Source: Helicobacter equorum
GTDB lineage: Bacteria; Campylobacterota; Campylobacteria; Campylobacterales; Helicobacteraceae
Direction of reading: 5' to 3'
Assembly: GCF_900198655.1 (NCBI RefSeq)
Contig: NZ_FZPO01000002.1
Coordinates: 1 to 64,000, forward strand
Length of the DNA stretch: 64,000 nt
Shown here: in pieces, positions 24,128-33,450 of the stretch
Numbering within the stretch: position 1 is the first letter of the stretch
Layout of the letters: every line of letters begins with the position of its first letter
Program-made: the position numbers and the translations under genes
The notes under the pieces: model-generated
The model's input: only the letters and a program-made list of their open reading frames with translations
Database searches by the model: none
Told to the model about the DNA's origin: nothing

Positions 24128-25447
24128 ATGCAAAAAGCAATGAAAATACATTTTATTGGTATTGGTGGGATTGGAATCTCTGGACTAGCTCGTTATCTTA
24201 TGGCTCAAGGCGCACAAATTAGTGGATCTGACATTGCACAAAGCAACGCCATAAAAGAACTAAAAGCCCAAGGAGTGTCTATCACAATCCCACACAACGC
24301 AGATTCTATTACCGATCAAGATCTCGTGATACACTCTGCTATCATCAAACCTGATAATGTCGAAGTTTTAAGTGCTCTTGAAAAAAAAATCCCTGTCCTT
24401 TCGCGATCACAAGCTCTAGAATTTATCCTCAAAGACAAAAGAGTATTTAGTATCTGTGGAGCACATGGTAAAAGCACGACAAGTGCGATGCTTAGTAGTA
24501 TATTTCCAGAATATGGCGCAATAATTGGCGCAGATTCTAAAGAATTTGGCTCTAATGTGCGTGCATGTGCGAGTGAGAATCTTATCTTTGAAGCTGATGA
24601 ATCTGATAAGAGCTTTTTAAATTCCAACCCATATTATGCAATCGTGCCAAACGCCGAACCTGAACATATGGAAACATACAATCACAACTTAGAGGAATTT
24701 TATAGCGCATACGATGCGTTTTTGCAACTTGCCAAAAAACGCGTTATCAATATCCAAGATACCTACCTCCAAAATGTCAATCTCCAAGCCACAAAGCTAA
24801 ATCCCAAACACGATATTTGTGATATCACATATATGATTGATAATAGCGAACCATACACGAGATTCACACTCAAAAATGTAGGGACCTTTCAAGTCTATGG
24901 TTTTGGTGAGCATATCGCACTTAATGCCTCTTTGGCGATTTTATGCGCACTTGATGAAGGCAAAGATATAGCACAAATCGCCACAAATCTCCGTAATTTC
25001 AAAGGTATAAAAAAGCGTTTTGATATACTTCAAAAAGGCGCAACAACTATCATTGATGATTACGCGCATCACCCTACAGAGATACTAGCCACACTAAAAA
25101 GTGCTCAAATTTATGCCAACCTTAGTGGCTTACATCGCGTTATTGCCATTTGGCAGCCACACAAATACTCGCGCCTTGTAGAGAATCTCCAAAGTTTTAA
25201 AACATGCTTTAAACTTTGTGATGAATTAGTAATTTTGCCTGTGTGGTGCGCTGGTGAAAAAGAAATAGCTATCGACTTGCCTAATGAATTTACACATTAT
25301 AAACCTACCTTTGCCACACATATCAAAAAAGAAAATCAAGGCATCGCATTGTATAATGATACATACAAATTGCGTGATCTCCAAAATGCACTTATTATAG
25401 GATTAGGGGCTGGGGATATCACCTATCAGCTACGCGGTGAAAAATAA
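24128..25447 (+). CDS. murC: UDP-N-acetylmuramate--L-alanine ligase MurC
   Basis: MurC adds L-Ala to UDP-MurNAc with ATP, the first peptide step of peptidoglycan synthesis. The 439-residue protein has the Rossmann-like start [17 protein letters not shown], the ATP P-loop [12 protein letters not shown] near residue 113, and the Mur ligase Asp-His segment [12 protein letters not shown] near residue 305. Spacing from the aminotransferase is 7 nt. The next gene, a small membrane protein, follows after 27 nt. Firm identification. Confidence 0.97.
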   Translation: MQKAMKIHFIGIGGIGISGLARYLMAQGAQISGSDIAQSNAIKELKAQGVSITIPHNADSITDQDLVIHSAIIKPDNVEVLSALEKKIPVLSRSQALEFILKDKRVFSICGAHGKSTTSAMLSSIFPEYGAIIGADSKEFGSNVRACASENLIFEADESDKSFLNSNPYYAIVPNAEPEHMETYNHNLEEFYSAYDAFLQLAKKRVINIQDTYLQNVNLQATKLNPKHDICDITYMIDNSEPYTRFTLKNVGTFQVYGFGEHIALNASLAILCALDEGKDIAQIATNLRNFKGIKKRFDILQKGATTIIDDYAHHPTEILATLKSAQIYANLSGLHRVIAIWQPHKYSRLVENLQSFKTCFKLCDELVILPVWCAGEKEIAIDLPNEFTHYKPTFATHIKKENQGIALYNDTYKLRDLQNALIIGLGAGDITYQLRGEK

Positions 25448-25474
25448 TACACACAACACCTAAAAAGGATTTTT

Positions 25475-25831
25475 ATGGCTTATATCTTATTTGTTATTTT
25501 TGTTACACTGCTTATCGCCCTCATCATGATGATCATCAAAGATTCACAAGAAATTGACACAAAAAAGCGCATTGGCATTACCATAAGTCTTGTTATTATC
25601 GTGGGGTTAGGCGGTATTTACACATATTTACAAGACCAAGATGCACAAAACCTCTATGAACTTCAAAATGCCTTTAATCGTGGAGAATCGTTGCGGTGCA
25701 AAATGAATGATGATACTCTTGTAGTCCAAAAGCAAGATTTTGAAATCACAAGCGGTATCAAATCTATTCAAGGCAAGGAAAACTCCCCACACAAGGGCAT
25801 AAAAATCCTCTTAGAATCTTGCAGTAAATAA
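25475..25831 (+). CDS. Small membrane protein of unknown function
   Basis: The 118-residue protein has two predicted membrane helices (about residues 3-22 and 33-52), then a hydrophilic tail with two Cys residues (LRCKMND and LESCSK). It has AAGGA upstream of the ATG and lies between murC and mutS2 on the same strand, 4 nt before mutS2. A hypothetical gene at the equivalent place exists in H. pylori, so it is probably a real conserved gene. No function is proposed. Confidence 0.75.
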   Translation: MAYILFVIFVTLLIALIMMIIKDSQEIDTKKRIGITISLVIIVGLGGIYTYLQDQDAQNLYELQNAFNRGESLRCKMNDDTLVVQKQDFEITSGIKSIQGKENSPHKGIKILLESCSK

Positions 25832-25835
25832 CACA

Positions 25836-28046
25836 ATGCGTGCACTCTCTAAACTTATCAATGCCCTTGATTTAGAGGATTTTATTCATACTTTTGAGAG
25901 TTTTTTGGCACGCCCTAAAGACTTTGCATTTAGTGGCGATAGACGAGTCTTTGCCCATTTTTTACAAGAATTAGAATCTACACACATAAGCCCACTCCCA
26001 AAGCTAAAAGACTTACAAAATGCTCTTATTCATCTCCAAAAATTTGGTGTCTTAAGTTTTGAGGATATTTTTGAATTTGTAAAACTTGTGCGATATTTTG
26101 CCTACCTAAAACGCCTCATAAAAGAAGATACACCACATCTTTGCACTTGGCTAGATTCAATCCAAACCCCACCACATATTACACAACTTTGTGAGATCTT
26201 TGAAGATGATGGTGAATTAAAGCGTGGGATTTATCCAGATATTGATGGCATAAAAGACGCTATCGCCCGCACACAACAGCATATCACACAAGCCTTTAAT
26301 GCCCTACTTGTAAGCATAAAAACATATCTTGTAGATCAGCAGATTCACTACATTAATCAGACAGAATGTCTACTGCTAAAAGCCGGGTTTAATAATGCAC
26401 TCAAAGGTATCATTATCGCGCGTAGTGCCAATGGCTTTTTTTATGTCCTACCACAAAGTATCGCCGAACTAAAAACAAAGCAAAGTAGCCTCAATGACAC
26501 GCTCCAATCCCTCCTATATGAGCTTTGCAAAGACTTAAGTGCGAGTTTGCAAAAGCAACTTATGTTTTTGCGATTTTTAAATAAAGAATTTGATAAGTTT
26601 GATCATATCTATGCGCGTCATAGTTTTGCCAAGGCATATAATTTGGAATTTGTATATGAATCTAGCAAAGAAGATATTGTCCTAAAAGATTTTTGTCACC
26701 CAATCCTTAAAAATCCAAAGCCTCTAAATATCGAGATTCATAAAAAAATCATCCTTGTTACTGGTGTCAATGCCGGAGGTAAGACAATTTTATTAAAATC
26801 TATTTTGTGTGCAAGTTTGCTAAGCAAATATCTCTTGCCACTAAAAATCAATGCCACGCATTCTAAAATCCCACTTTTTAAACATATCTTTGCCATTGTT
26901 TCAGATCCACAAAATAGCAAAAATGATATTTCAACATTTGCAGGGCGTATGATGGAGTTTGCACAAATTTTAGATGAGGATAATTTTTTGCTAGGTATCG
27001 ATGAAATTGAACTAGGCACAGATTCTCAAGAGGCAGCAAGCCTATACAAAGTCCTTTTAGAACACCTAAGCCACAAACAATGCAAGATTATTCTTACTAC
27101 ACACCATAAGAGCCTCGCGGCGTTGATGGCAAATAGGGAGGATGTCGCATTAATTGCAGCCTTGTATGATGAAACAAAATCACGCCCACTTTATGAATTT
27201 TTGCAAGGTAGCATTGGCAAAAGCTATGCATTTGAAACTGCCAAAAACTATGGGATTCCAGCAACCTTAATCAATCGCGCACAAGAAGTCTATGGCGAGG
27301 ACAAAAAATATTTGAACGAACTTATTGAACGCTCTAGCACGCTTGAGCGAGAACTCAAACAAAAAATGTGTCTCTTAGAACAAAAAGAACAAATATATGA
27401 GCGCAAAGCACAAGCCCTGAATGAGACTATTACAAATTATGAACGCGAATACACACACATAAAAACCGAGCTAGAACGCACTTATCGCAATGCTCTTAAT
27501 GAGCTTAAAAAACACATGAAAGAAAACGACAACAAAACTATTCATCGTGGTATCAATACAGCAAATGCGATCTTGCAAACATATACACACCACTACACTC
27601 CAAAAAAACCCAAAGAAACAAACCTCAAAAAAGGTGATTATGCCAAATACGGACAAAATCGCGGGGTGATTATCGAGATTACGGGAAAAATGTGTAGTCT
27701 TGAGCTTGAAAATGGTGTGCGCCTCAAACTTCCACTCCACCAACTAAAGCCCACACAAAAACCCCAAATAACACATTCCAAAACATTACCCACGCCCACA
27801 AAACCCGCAAATGTGAGTCTTGATCTCCATGGAATGCGTGTGCAAGAGGCTATAGAAACACTTGATAATTTTCTCTCAAATGCCCTCATAGCAGGATTTG
27901 ATGAAGTGCTTGTGTATCACGGAATTGGCACAGGCAAACTAAGTGCAGCCGTGGCAGAATTTCTAAAATCTCACCCAAAAATCCAATCCTTTGGTGATGC
28001 ACCACTAAATCTCGGTGGTTTTGGTGCAAAAATTATCAAACTCTAA
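25836..28046 (+). CDS. mutS2: MutS2 ATPase with C-terminal Smr domain
   Basis: MutS2 binds branched DNA or collided ribosomes; in H. pylori it suppresses homologous recombination and helps repair oxidative damage. The 736-residue protein lacks the mismatch-recognition domain of MutS. It has Walker A GVNAGGKTILLKS near residue 310, Walker B LLGIDEIELGTDSQEAA near 387, and a coiled coil (about 480-570). A C-terminal Smr domain contains LDLHGMRVQEA and VYHGIGTGKL. Campylobacterota lack MutS-MutL mismatch repair, which leaves homopolymer tracts such as the poly-G at 51174 unstable. That general fact is relevant context. Confidence 0.95.
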   Translation: MRALSKLINALDLEDFIHTFESFLARPKDFAFSGDRRVFAHFLQELESTHISPLPKLKDLQNALIHLQKFGVLSFEDIFEFVKLVRYFAYLKRLIKEDTPHLCTWLDSIQTPPHITQLCEIFEDDGELKRGIYPDIDGIKDAIARTQQHITQAFNALLVSIKTYLVDQQIHYINQTECLLLKAGFNNALKGIIIARSANGFFYVLPQSIAELKTKQSSLNDTLQSLLYELCKDLSASLQKQLMFLRFLNKEFDKFDHIYARHSFAKAYNLEFVYESSKEDIVLKDFCHPILKNPKPLNIEIHKKIILVTGVNAGGKTILLKSILCASLLSKYLLPLKINATHSKIPLFKHIFAIVSDPQNSKNDISTFAGRMMEFAQILDEDNFLLGIDEIELGTDSQEAASLYKVLLEHLSHKQCKIILTTHHKSLAALMANREDVALIAALYDETKSRPLYEFLQGSIGKSYAFETAKNYGIPATLINRAQEVYGEDKKYLNELIERSSTLERELKQKMCLLEQKEQIYERKAQALNETITNYEREYTHIKTELERTYRNALNELKKHMKENDNKTIHRGINTANAILQTYTHHYTPKKPKETNLKKGDYAKYGQNRGVIIEITGKMCSLELENGVRLKLPLHQLKPTQKPQITHSKTLPTPTKPANVSLDLHGMRVQEAIETLDNFLSNALIAGFDEVLVYHGIGTGKLSAAVAEFLKSHPKIQSFGDAPLNLGGFGAKIIKL

Positions 28047-28108
28047 AATAAAACCTAATATTCACAAGTCGTGATTGAAAAAGTATATCTGAAGTCTTAG
28101 AAAGAAGA

Positions 28109-28183
28109 TGGCTCCGGATGCAGGATTCGAACCTGCGACCAAGCGGTTAACAGCCGCCTACTCTACCGCTGAGCTAATCCGGA
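28109..28183 (-). tRNA. tRNA-Asn (GTT)
   Basis: The acceptor TCCGGAT pairs with ATCCGGA. The anticodon loop CTGTTAA gives GTT, and CCA is encoded. It stands alone between mutS2 and the secreted-protein gene. Confidence 0.95.
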
Positions 28184-28267
28184 ATTTCAAAAAAGCGTAA
28201 TTATAAAGAAGTTTTCCCAAAAAGTCAAGCACCAATCCCTATAGAAATTGCAAAATACCATAGTTTT

Positions 28268-29257
28268 TTAAAAAAATCTTTGTCTTTTATGTAATGCCGC
28301 GCAACTTTTTGCAATATCTCCATCTTCAAGCACCTTTTTTTCATCAAGCGAACACAAAAAATCTTGCACTACTTCTTTTTTGACAAGCACAGGCAAATAA
28401 CTATGATATGTAAGACTGATAAGCCCCAAGAAATTCCCTTTTGTATCAAAAATCCCCTTACCATAGGCAAAATTAGGATACCAATCGCGTTTTAGCTGAT
28501 AGCCATATTTGACATATGTAGCAGACGCCTGATCATAATATGTCTCTACTTCACCAACTTGCATTGTTTTTGGCACAAAAGAATAATATTTATCCACATA
28601 AGGGAATAATACATTTTGATTAGGATTTATACTTGATGTTTTGTTAAAGACATCTATTGTAACACGCTTTTGGATTCTGTCATGGTAGTAACTCTTTTGC
28701 ACAACATTGCAATAATCATCTGTGCTTGCGATATTTTCCAAAAGTGCTAAGCCACTTTGAGTATCCACAACCATAAGATGCAATTTTGCAACACAAATAA
28801 TTTCAGGCGCACTAGAATCTTGCATTTTTACATACACGCGACGCGGTATGAGTGAATCACTATACACAACCTCACTTGAAGTAATATACAAACCATTTTT
28901 AAGCATATTTGCAAAACCTCGACGCATAGATCCATCATTAAAATGCACCTCTATAATCGCTGTGGCATAAATCCAATCTGGTAAAGGTTCTGGGAGAATG
29001 TATTGCTGAGGTAAAAGTGTAGGAGAAAGCATAAGGGCTGTATTTTGATTAGAAATATTATCAAGATTTTCTTTTGATAAAGATGCGTAATCTAGCCCCT
29101 CACCCAATCTAGAATCTAACCCACGCAAAGGCGAAGATTTATGAATACCAGATGAATCCATAACACCCTCTTGTATAAGCATATCTTCATCATACACATC
29201 TGCATGCAGCAATACACACATACAGACAATGCTCATAACCCTTGCAATCCTTTGCAA
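28268..29257 (-). CDS. Secreted protein with trypsin-fold-like C-terminal part
   Basis: The 329-residue protein has a signal peptide (about residues 1-19, ending LLHADVYDED). The mature part has IYATAIIEVHFNDGS, then VYVKMQDSSAP, and LALLENI. The segment YGKGIFDTKGNFLGLISLTY resembles the end of a trypsin-like domain, in the place where active proteases have GDSGGPLF. The nucleophile Ser is not present there, so activity is unlikely. I do not know its function. It reads away from the cyclophilin gene and shares the divergent promoter region 29258-29340. Confidence 0.65.
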   Translation of the reverse strand: MQRIARVMSIVCMCVLLHADVYDEDMLIQEGVMDSSGIHKSSPLRGLDSRLGEGLDYASLSKENLDNISNQNTALMLSPTLLPQQYILPEPLPDWIYATAIIEVHFNDGSMRRGFANMLKNGLYITSSEVVYSDSLIPRRVYVKMQDSSAPEIICVAKLHLMVVDTQSGLALLENIASTDDYCNVVQKSYYHDRIQKRVTIDVFNKTSSINPNQNVLFPYVDKYYSFVPKTMQVGEVETYYDQASATYVKYGYQLKRDWYPNFAYGKGIFDTKGNFLGLISLTYHSYLPVLVKKEVVQDFLCSLDEKKVLEDGDIAKSCAALHKRQRFF

Positions 29258-29340
29258 TTTTTTGTCCTTTTTTAAGCGAAAGTATGTTGCTATATCGGTA
29301 AAATATGCCGTATTTTTACCTCACGATTAAGGAGTTTTCC

Positions 29341-29847
29341 ATGGAAGAATTAAAGGTTTTTGACATCAATCCACAGGAATTGCAAAAGCTTAACTATGCA
29401 CTTATTAAAACAAATAAGGGCTCTATGCTTATTAAATTATTTCCCGATGACGCACCCCAAACAGTAACTAACTTTGCTACTCTTGCAAAAGATGGTTTTT
29501 ATAATACCCTCACTTTTCACCGCGTAATACCCGGATTTGTTGCACAAGGTGGTTGTCCTATAGGCAATGGCACAGGAGGTCCAGGATATAGAATCCGTTG
29601 TGAATTAAAAGATAATCCAAACCTACACAAAAAAGGCTCGCTTTCTATGGCACACGCGGGGCGTGATACTGGTGGTAGCCAGTTTTTTATTTGTTTCTTG
29701 GAGCAACCTCATCTTGATGGTGAACACACCGTTTTTGGACGCATACAACCTAACAAACGCGAAAGCCTCAAGGTTTTAGATTCACTCAAACAAGGTGATA
29801 TTATAGAATCTATTGAAATTTTTGAGCAAGAACCTCAAGAAAACTAA
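29341..29847 (+). CDS. Cyclophilin-type peptidyl-prolyl cis-trans isomerase
   Basis: Cyclophilins speed proline isomerisation during folding. The 168-residue protein has no signal peptide, so it is cytosolic. The catalytic motifs are FHRVIPGFVAQGG near residue 60, GSQFFICF near residue 115, and HTVFGRI near residue 135. The start ATG at 29341 follows TAAGGAG; an upstream in-frame ATG lacks support. The AEC transporter gene follows after 33 nt. Confidence 0.95.
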   Translation: MEELKVFDINPQELQKLNYALIKTNKGSMLIKLFPDDAPQTVTNFATLAKDGFYNTLTFHRVIPGFVAQGGCPIGNGTGGPGYRIRCELKDNPNLHKKGSLSMAHAGRDTGGSQFFICFLEQPHLDGEHTVFGRIQPNKRESLKVLDSLKQGDIIESIEIFEQEPQEN

Positions 29848-29880
29848 CACACGCTTTGGACACGAAGCGAGGAGAAAGGA

Positions 29881-30792
29881 ATGTTTGTCTTTGAGCCATT
29901 ATTCACAATTTTTGTGCTACTTTTTGGTGGTTATGTCGCCAAAAGATTAGGTGTCCTCAAACAAAAACAATCCAAGATGTTTCTTGATTTTGCCCTGCTC
30001 TTTGCTCTCCCCTGTCTTATTTTTGAAAATACTTACAAACTCAAATTTGATACAGAACTGCTAGGAGTGATCGCCATAGGACTCTGCTCTAATATCCTAA
30101 CAACTTGTATCATCATAGTCCTTGGCAAAATGTTTAGATTCTCAAAAAATACCTTAGTGAGTATGGCGCTACTTACATGCTTTGGTAACACACTTTTTGT
30201 AGGGATACCTATCATTTCTGCGCTCTATCCAGATCCGCAGTATATAGGTGAAGTGATTTGTTATGATGCTCTAGCTACCATGCTACCAATTTTGCTTTTT
30301 GGTTCATTTGTTATTAATCTTGCATACCCCAATAAACCAAGTTTAATCCAAAATATCAAAGCTATTGTGATGTTTCCGCCATTTATTGCGCTTATCTTAG
30401 GACTAGTATGTAGCCTTATCAAGTTACCATCTTTTATCTTTAGTCCTATTACGCTTTTTGGGTATTCAGCGACGCCTGTAGCACTCTTTGCCATTGGGCT
30501 TTCTCTGGGCTTTAGTGCGATTAAAAATTCCTACAAAAGTGTAGCGCTTGTCATAATAGGCAAAATGCTTTTAGCGCCGCTTATTTTTATAGGTATAACC
30601 CATATCCTCCACATATCTTCATCGCCATCTATATTAATTGCTATCTTTGAAACTGCTATGCCAACTATGACTCTTGCTGGAGCTATGGTCATGAAAGCAA
30701 AGCTAGACTCTAATCTTGCGGTGAGTGCGATTGCCTTTGGATTGCTTTTTAGTGCAGTATCAATACCATTTTGGGTTTGGATGTTATACTAA
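29881..30792 (+). CDS. AEC-family transporter (auxin efflux carrier superfamily)
   Basis: The 303-residue protein has about ten membrane helices in two inverted halves, as in AEC permeases for organic anions such as malate. Family features include LFGGYVAKRLGVL at the start, FGNTLFVGIPI near residue 100, and FETAMPTMTLAGAM near residue 255. The substrate cannot be inferred. GAGGAGAAAGGA precedes the ATG. The end is 22 nt from the convergent tRNA cluster. Confidence 0.9.
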   Translation: MFVFEPLFTIFVLLFGGYVAKRLGVLKQKQSKMFLDFALLFALPCLIFENTYKLKFDTELLGVIAIGLCSNILTTCIIIVLGKMFRFSKNTLVSMALLTCFGNTLFVGIPIISALYPDPQYIGEVICYDALATMLPILLFGSFVINLAYPNKPSLIQNIKAIVMFPPFIALILGLVCSLIKLPSFIFSPITLFGYSATPVALFAIGLSLGFSAIKNSYKSVALVIIGKMLLAPLIFIGITHILHISSSPSILIAIFETAMPTMTLAGAMVMKAKLDSNLAVSAIAFGLLFSAVSIPFWVWMLY

Positions 30793-30814
30793 AAAGAAGA
30801 TCGAAATTACGCAA

Positions 30815-30891
30815 TGGCGGAACGGACGGGGCTCGAACCCGCGACCCCCTGCGTGACAGGCAGGTATTCTAACCAACTGAACTACCGCTCC
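30815..30891 (-). tRNA. tRNA-Asp (GTC)
   Basis: The acceptor GGAGCGG pairs with CCGTTCC (with one wobble). The anticodon loop CTGTCAC gives GTC, and CCA is encoded. Last gene of a four-tRNA minus-strand cluster Lys-Glu-Val-Asp. Confidence 0.95.
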
Positions 30892-30908
30892 ACCTTATCA
30901 GAATAAGA

Positions 30909-30984
30909 TGGTGGTCGCTATAAGACTCGAACTTATGACATCCACCTTGTAAGGGTGGCGCTCTACCAACTGAGCTAAGCGACC
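30909..30984 (-). tRNA. tRNA-Val (TAC)
   Basis: The acceptor GGTCGCT pairs with AGCGACC. The anticodon loop CTTACAA gives TAC, and ACCA is encoded at the 3' end. Confidence 0.96.
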
Positions 30985-30998
30985 AAAGGAAATAAAAG

Positions 30999-31073
30999 TG
31001 GTGACCCCTAGGGGATTCGAACCCCTGTAGCCACCGTGAAAGGGTGGTATCCTAACCGTTAGATGAAGGGGCC
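30999..31073 (-). tRNA. tRNA-Glu (TTC)
   Basis: The acceptor GGCCCCT pairs with AGGGGTC (one wobble). The anticodon loop CTTTCAC gives TTC, and CCA is encoded. Confidence 0.95.
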
Positions 31074-31102
31074 ACTTTTATTCACAAAGAAAATCATTGA
31101 AG

Positions 31103-31178
<76 letters not shown>

Positions 31179-31276
31179 ATCAAGCTATTTTAGCCCTACA
31201 CCTTTTGTTACAAAAAAGCGAAATTATAGTCATTTTACTAGCGTTTGTCAAGAGAGACTTTGGTAACTTCATAGAT

Positions 31277-33304
31277 TTATGGTGTATTTTTTTTCAAAAG
31301 TTTAGCCTCATACAAAAATCTTGATGGTTCATAATCAATGCCCTTAAGCGCATCTCTTTTGGCGTAAGAAAGCACAAGGTTTTCCTTGGCGCGTGTAATT
31401 GCTACATACAAAAGTCGCCGTTCCTCTTCCAAACTCCCACCTTTATTCATCAATTTCACATTTGGAAATCGCCCATCCATCAAATCTACAATATATACAT
31501 CTCTAAACTCTAAACCCTTGCTCGCATGCACACTAAGGAGATTCACGCCACTACCCTCATTTGCCTCGCTTGAGCCAAGCACCATAGCATTAAGAAATTT
31601 TCCCATTTCTTTATAATTACATGCCAAATCACGCAACAAAGAAACTTTACGCTCAATATTATCTAATGCCTTTTGCAAACGCTCTGCATCTATGCTTCCA
31701 TCTTTATTTTTAGCGCGAGTTTGCGCGAGATGATACACGATATCTTTAAAAAACTGACTATGTGCAATGCGTGCAATACAATCCTTTGGGTTTGTAATAT
31801 CTTGTATCTCACCAAGCATGGCAAAAAATGTATCCAAAAACTGCGCACCTTTGAGGGTAAGTTTTGGGTGTTCCAAAATAGGGTGTGAAGCAAATTGCTT
31901 AGAAATGTGCTCATCAAAACGATTTTGTGCTTGTAGTGCAAAAAAATCATCAAAAAGTCCAAGTTCTGTATTTTTTGCTCTCTGTTCATAAGGACGCACC
32001 AAAAGATCCGGACTAAAAAGCCCTCTAAGCGCTACGCCATTACCAAGTCGCAAAAGAGATTCATAAATATCCCTTGCCATTGCATTGCCTATGCCTTTGC
32101 CGTAGCCCAAAATATGAATATATGCCATCATATCACGCGGATATGTCGCTATCGCACAAATATCAAGCACGACAGAAACCTCCTTGCTATCAAAAAAGCT
32201 TGCGCTACCCTTACGTTTGCACGAGATTCCAAGCTCACGCAAACAAGCCTCCAAACCATCGGCACTTGCATTATTGCGAAAAATAATAGCAACATCTTCA
32301 TGCTTATAGTTACTTAACGCTATATGCTTGGCAATCCCTTGATATTGCGCAAACAACTCTTCAAAACCCAAAAGTTTTGGCGATGCAAAAGCACCATCCT
32401 TGATAACCTCCAAACTTTTAGGATAGATTCTAGGATTATGCTTAATAAGCCTATCAGCTAGAGACAAAATTTTTTCTGAAGAACGATAATTTTTGCTCAA
32501 AGTAAAGACCTGCGCATTTGGATACTTGGTCGTAAAATTTCCTATAATCCCAATATCCGCTCCATTAAAAGCATAAATGCTTTGATCATAATCCCCCACA
32601 CAAAAAAGACTTTTTGGATTTAAAGCCTGCAATATAGAATCTTGTAAGGGATTTGTGTCTTGATATTCATCACATAACACTTCTGCAAACTCCAATACAT
32701 TGTGCGTAATCTCATCTCTAAAAAGCAATAACAAATCATTATAATCCGCATAATTGTGGTATCGCTTCAGCTCATCAAACTCCGCCAATACATCTTCATA
32801 AATCTTGACATATGGTGCTTGTGCAGGAATTTTTTGGCATATCCACTCACCAAAGCGCAATGGCGATCCGCTATTAAGATATAGTGAATAGCTATCATAG
32901 AGATATTGTGAAGTATAAACCGATGCCGAGCTACGATCGCTAAACACACGTTTTTCAAAAAGGCTTTTTAATAGAAGCTTTAGCTCTTTTGGTTGTTTAA
33001 GTGCAATATGCAAATGTTCTTTGAGATATCGATATGCCACGGCGTGGAATGTGCCAGATTCTATCTCACCAGCGACTTTAGAACCAAAAAATCTCCCCAC
33101 ACGCTCAATCATTTCTTGACTCGCCTTGTTTGTAAAGGTTAAGAGTAAAATCTCCTTAGGATGCACACCATTTTGGAGTAAGAATGCAATACGCCCTACA
33201 ATCGTAGAGGTTTTGCCTGTCCCAGCCGAAGCAATGATAAGATTATAGCCTCGCTTAGCAGTTGCGGCAAGATATTGTTCTTGATTGAGGCGAGAGAGAG
33301 GCAT
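31277..33304 (-). CDS. rep: UvrD/Rep-family ATP-dependent DNA helicase
   Basis: This superfamily 1A helicase unwinds DNA 3' to 5' during replication or repair. The 675-residue protein has motif I ASAGTGKTSTI near residue 27, motif Ia LLTFTNKAS, motif II VLCDEYQDTNP near residue 213, motif III GDYDQSIYAFNGAD, motif IV KNYRSS, motif V SVHASKGLEF and motif VI VAITRAKENL. It is of Rep rather than RecB or AddA type by its size and simple domain order. In Campylobacter a rep-like gene also lies near valS. A possible 24-codon leader gene precedes it by 5 nt. Confidence 0.92.
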   Translation of the reverse strand: MPLSRLNQEQYLAATAKRGYNLIIASAGTGKTSTIVGRIAFLLQNGVHPKEILLLTFTNKASQEMIERVGRFFGSKVAGEIESGTFHAVAYRYLKEHLHIALKQPKELKLLLKSLFEKRVFSDRSSASVYTSQYLYDSYSLYLNSGSPLRFGEWICQKIPAQAPYVKIYEDVLAEFDELKRYHNYADYNDLLLLFRDEITHNVLEFAEVLCDEYQDTNPLQDSILQALNPKSLFCVGDYDQSIYAFNGADIGIIGNFTTKYPNAQVFTLSKNYRSSEKILSLADRLIKHNPRIYPKSLEVIKDGAFASPKLLGFEELFAQYQGIAKHIALSNYKHEDVAIIFRNNASADGLEACLRELGISCKRKGSASFFDSKEVSVVLDICAIATYPRDMMAYIHILGYGKGIGNAMARDIYESLLRLGNGVALRGLFSPDLLVRPYEQRAKNTELGLFDDFFALQAQNRFDEHISKQFASHPILEHPKLTLKGAQFLDTFFAMLGEIQDITNPKDCIARIAHSQFFKDIVYHLAQTRAKNKDGSIDAERLQKALDNIERKVSLLRDLACNYKEMGKFLNAMVLGSSEANEGSGVNLLSVHASKGLEFRDVYIVDLMDGRFPNVKLMNKGGSLEEERRLLYVAITRAKENLVLSYAKRDALKGIDYEPSRFLYEAKLLKKNTP

Positions 33305-33309
33305 AAAGT

Positions 33310-33384
33310 TTATTTGTCAAGAGATTGTAGGCGTTTCTTGCTAACGCTATTGATGTTACCCAATGATTTGCTCTCATAAGCCAT
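33310..33384 (-). CDS. Possible 24-residue small protein upstream of rep
   Basis: A minus-strand frame from ATG at 33384 to TAA at 33310 encodes 24 residues (MAYESKSLGN, INSVSKKRLQSLDK). It is preceded by AAGGAG with 5-nt spacing, one of the best ribosome-binding sites in the region, and ends 5 nt before the rep start. The peptide is basic and polar with no membrane segment. It could be a leader that couples translation to rep, or a genuine small protein. Evidence is the strong site and position only. Confidence 0.45.
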   Translation of the reverse strand: MAYESKSLGNINSVSKKRLQSLDK

Positions 33385-33405
33385 ACAATCTCCTTAGAAG
33401 TTTGT

Positions 33406-33411
33406 TATAAT
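33406..33411 (+). promoter_or_regulatory. -10 element TATAAT for valS
   Basis: A consensus TATAAT lies 39 nt upstream of the valS start codon, in the divergent region between valS and the rep leader. Confidence 0.45.
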
Positions 33412-33450
33412 TCCTCAAAATTATACAACCAAAGAAATAAGGGTGCTCTT

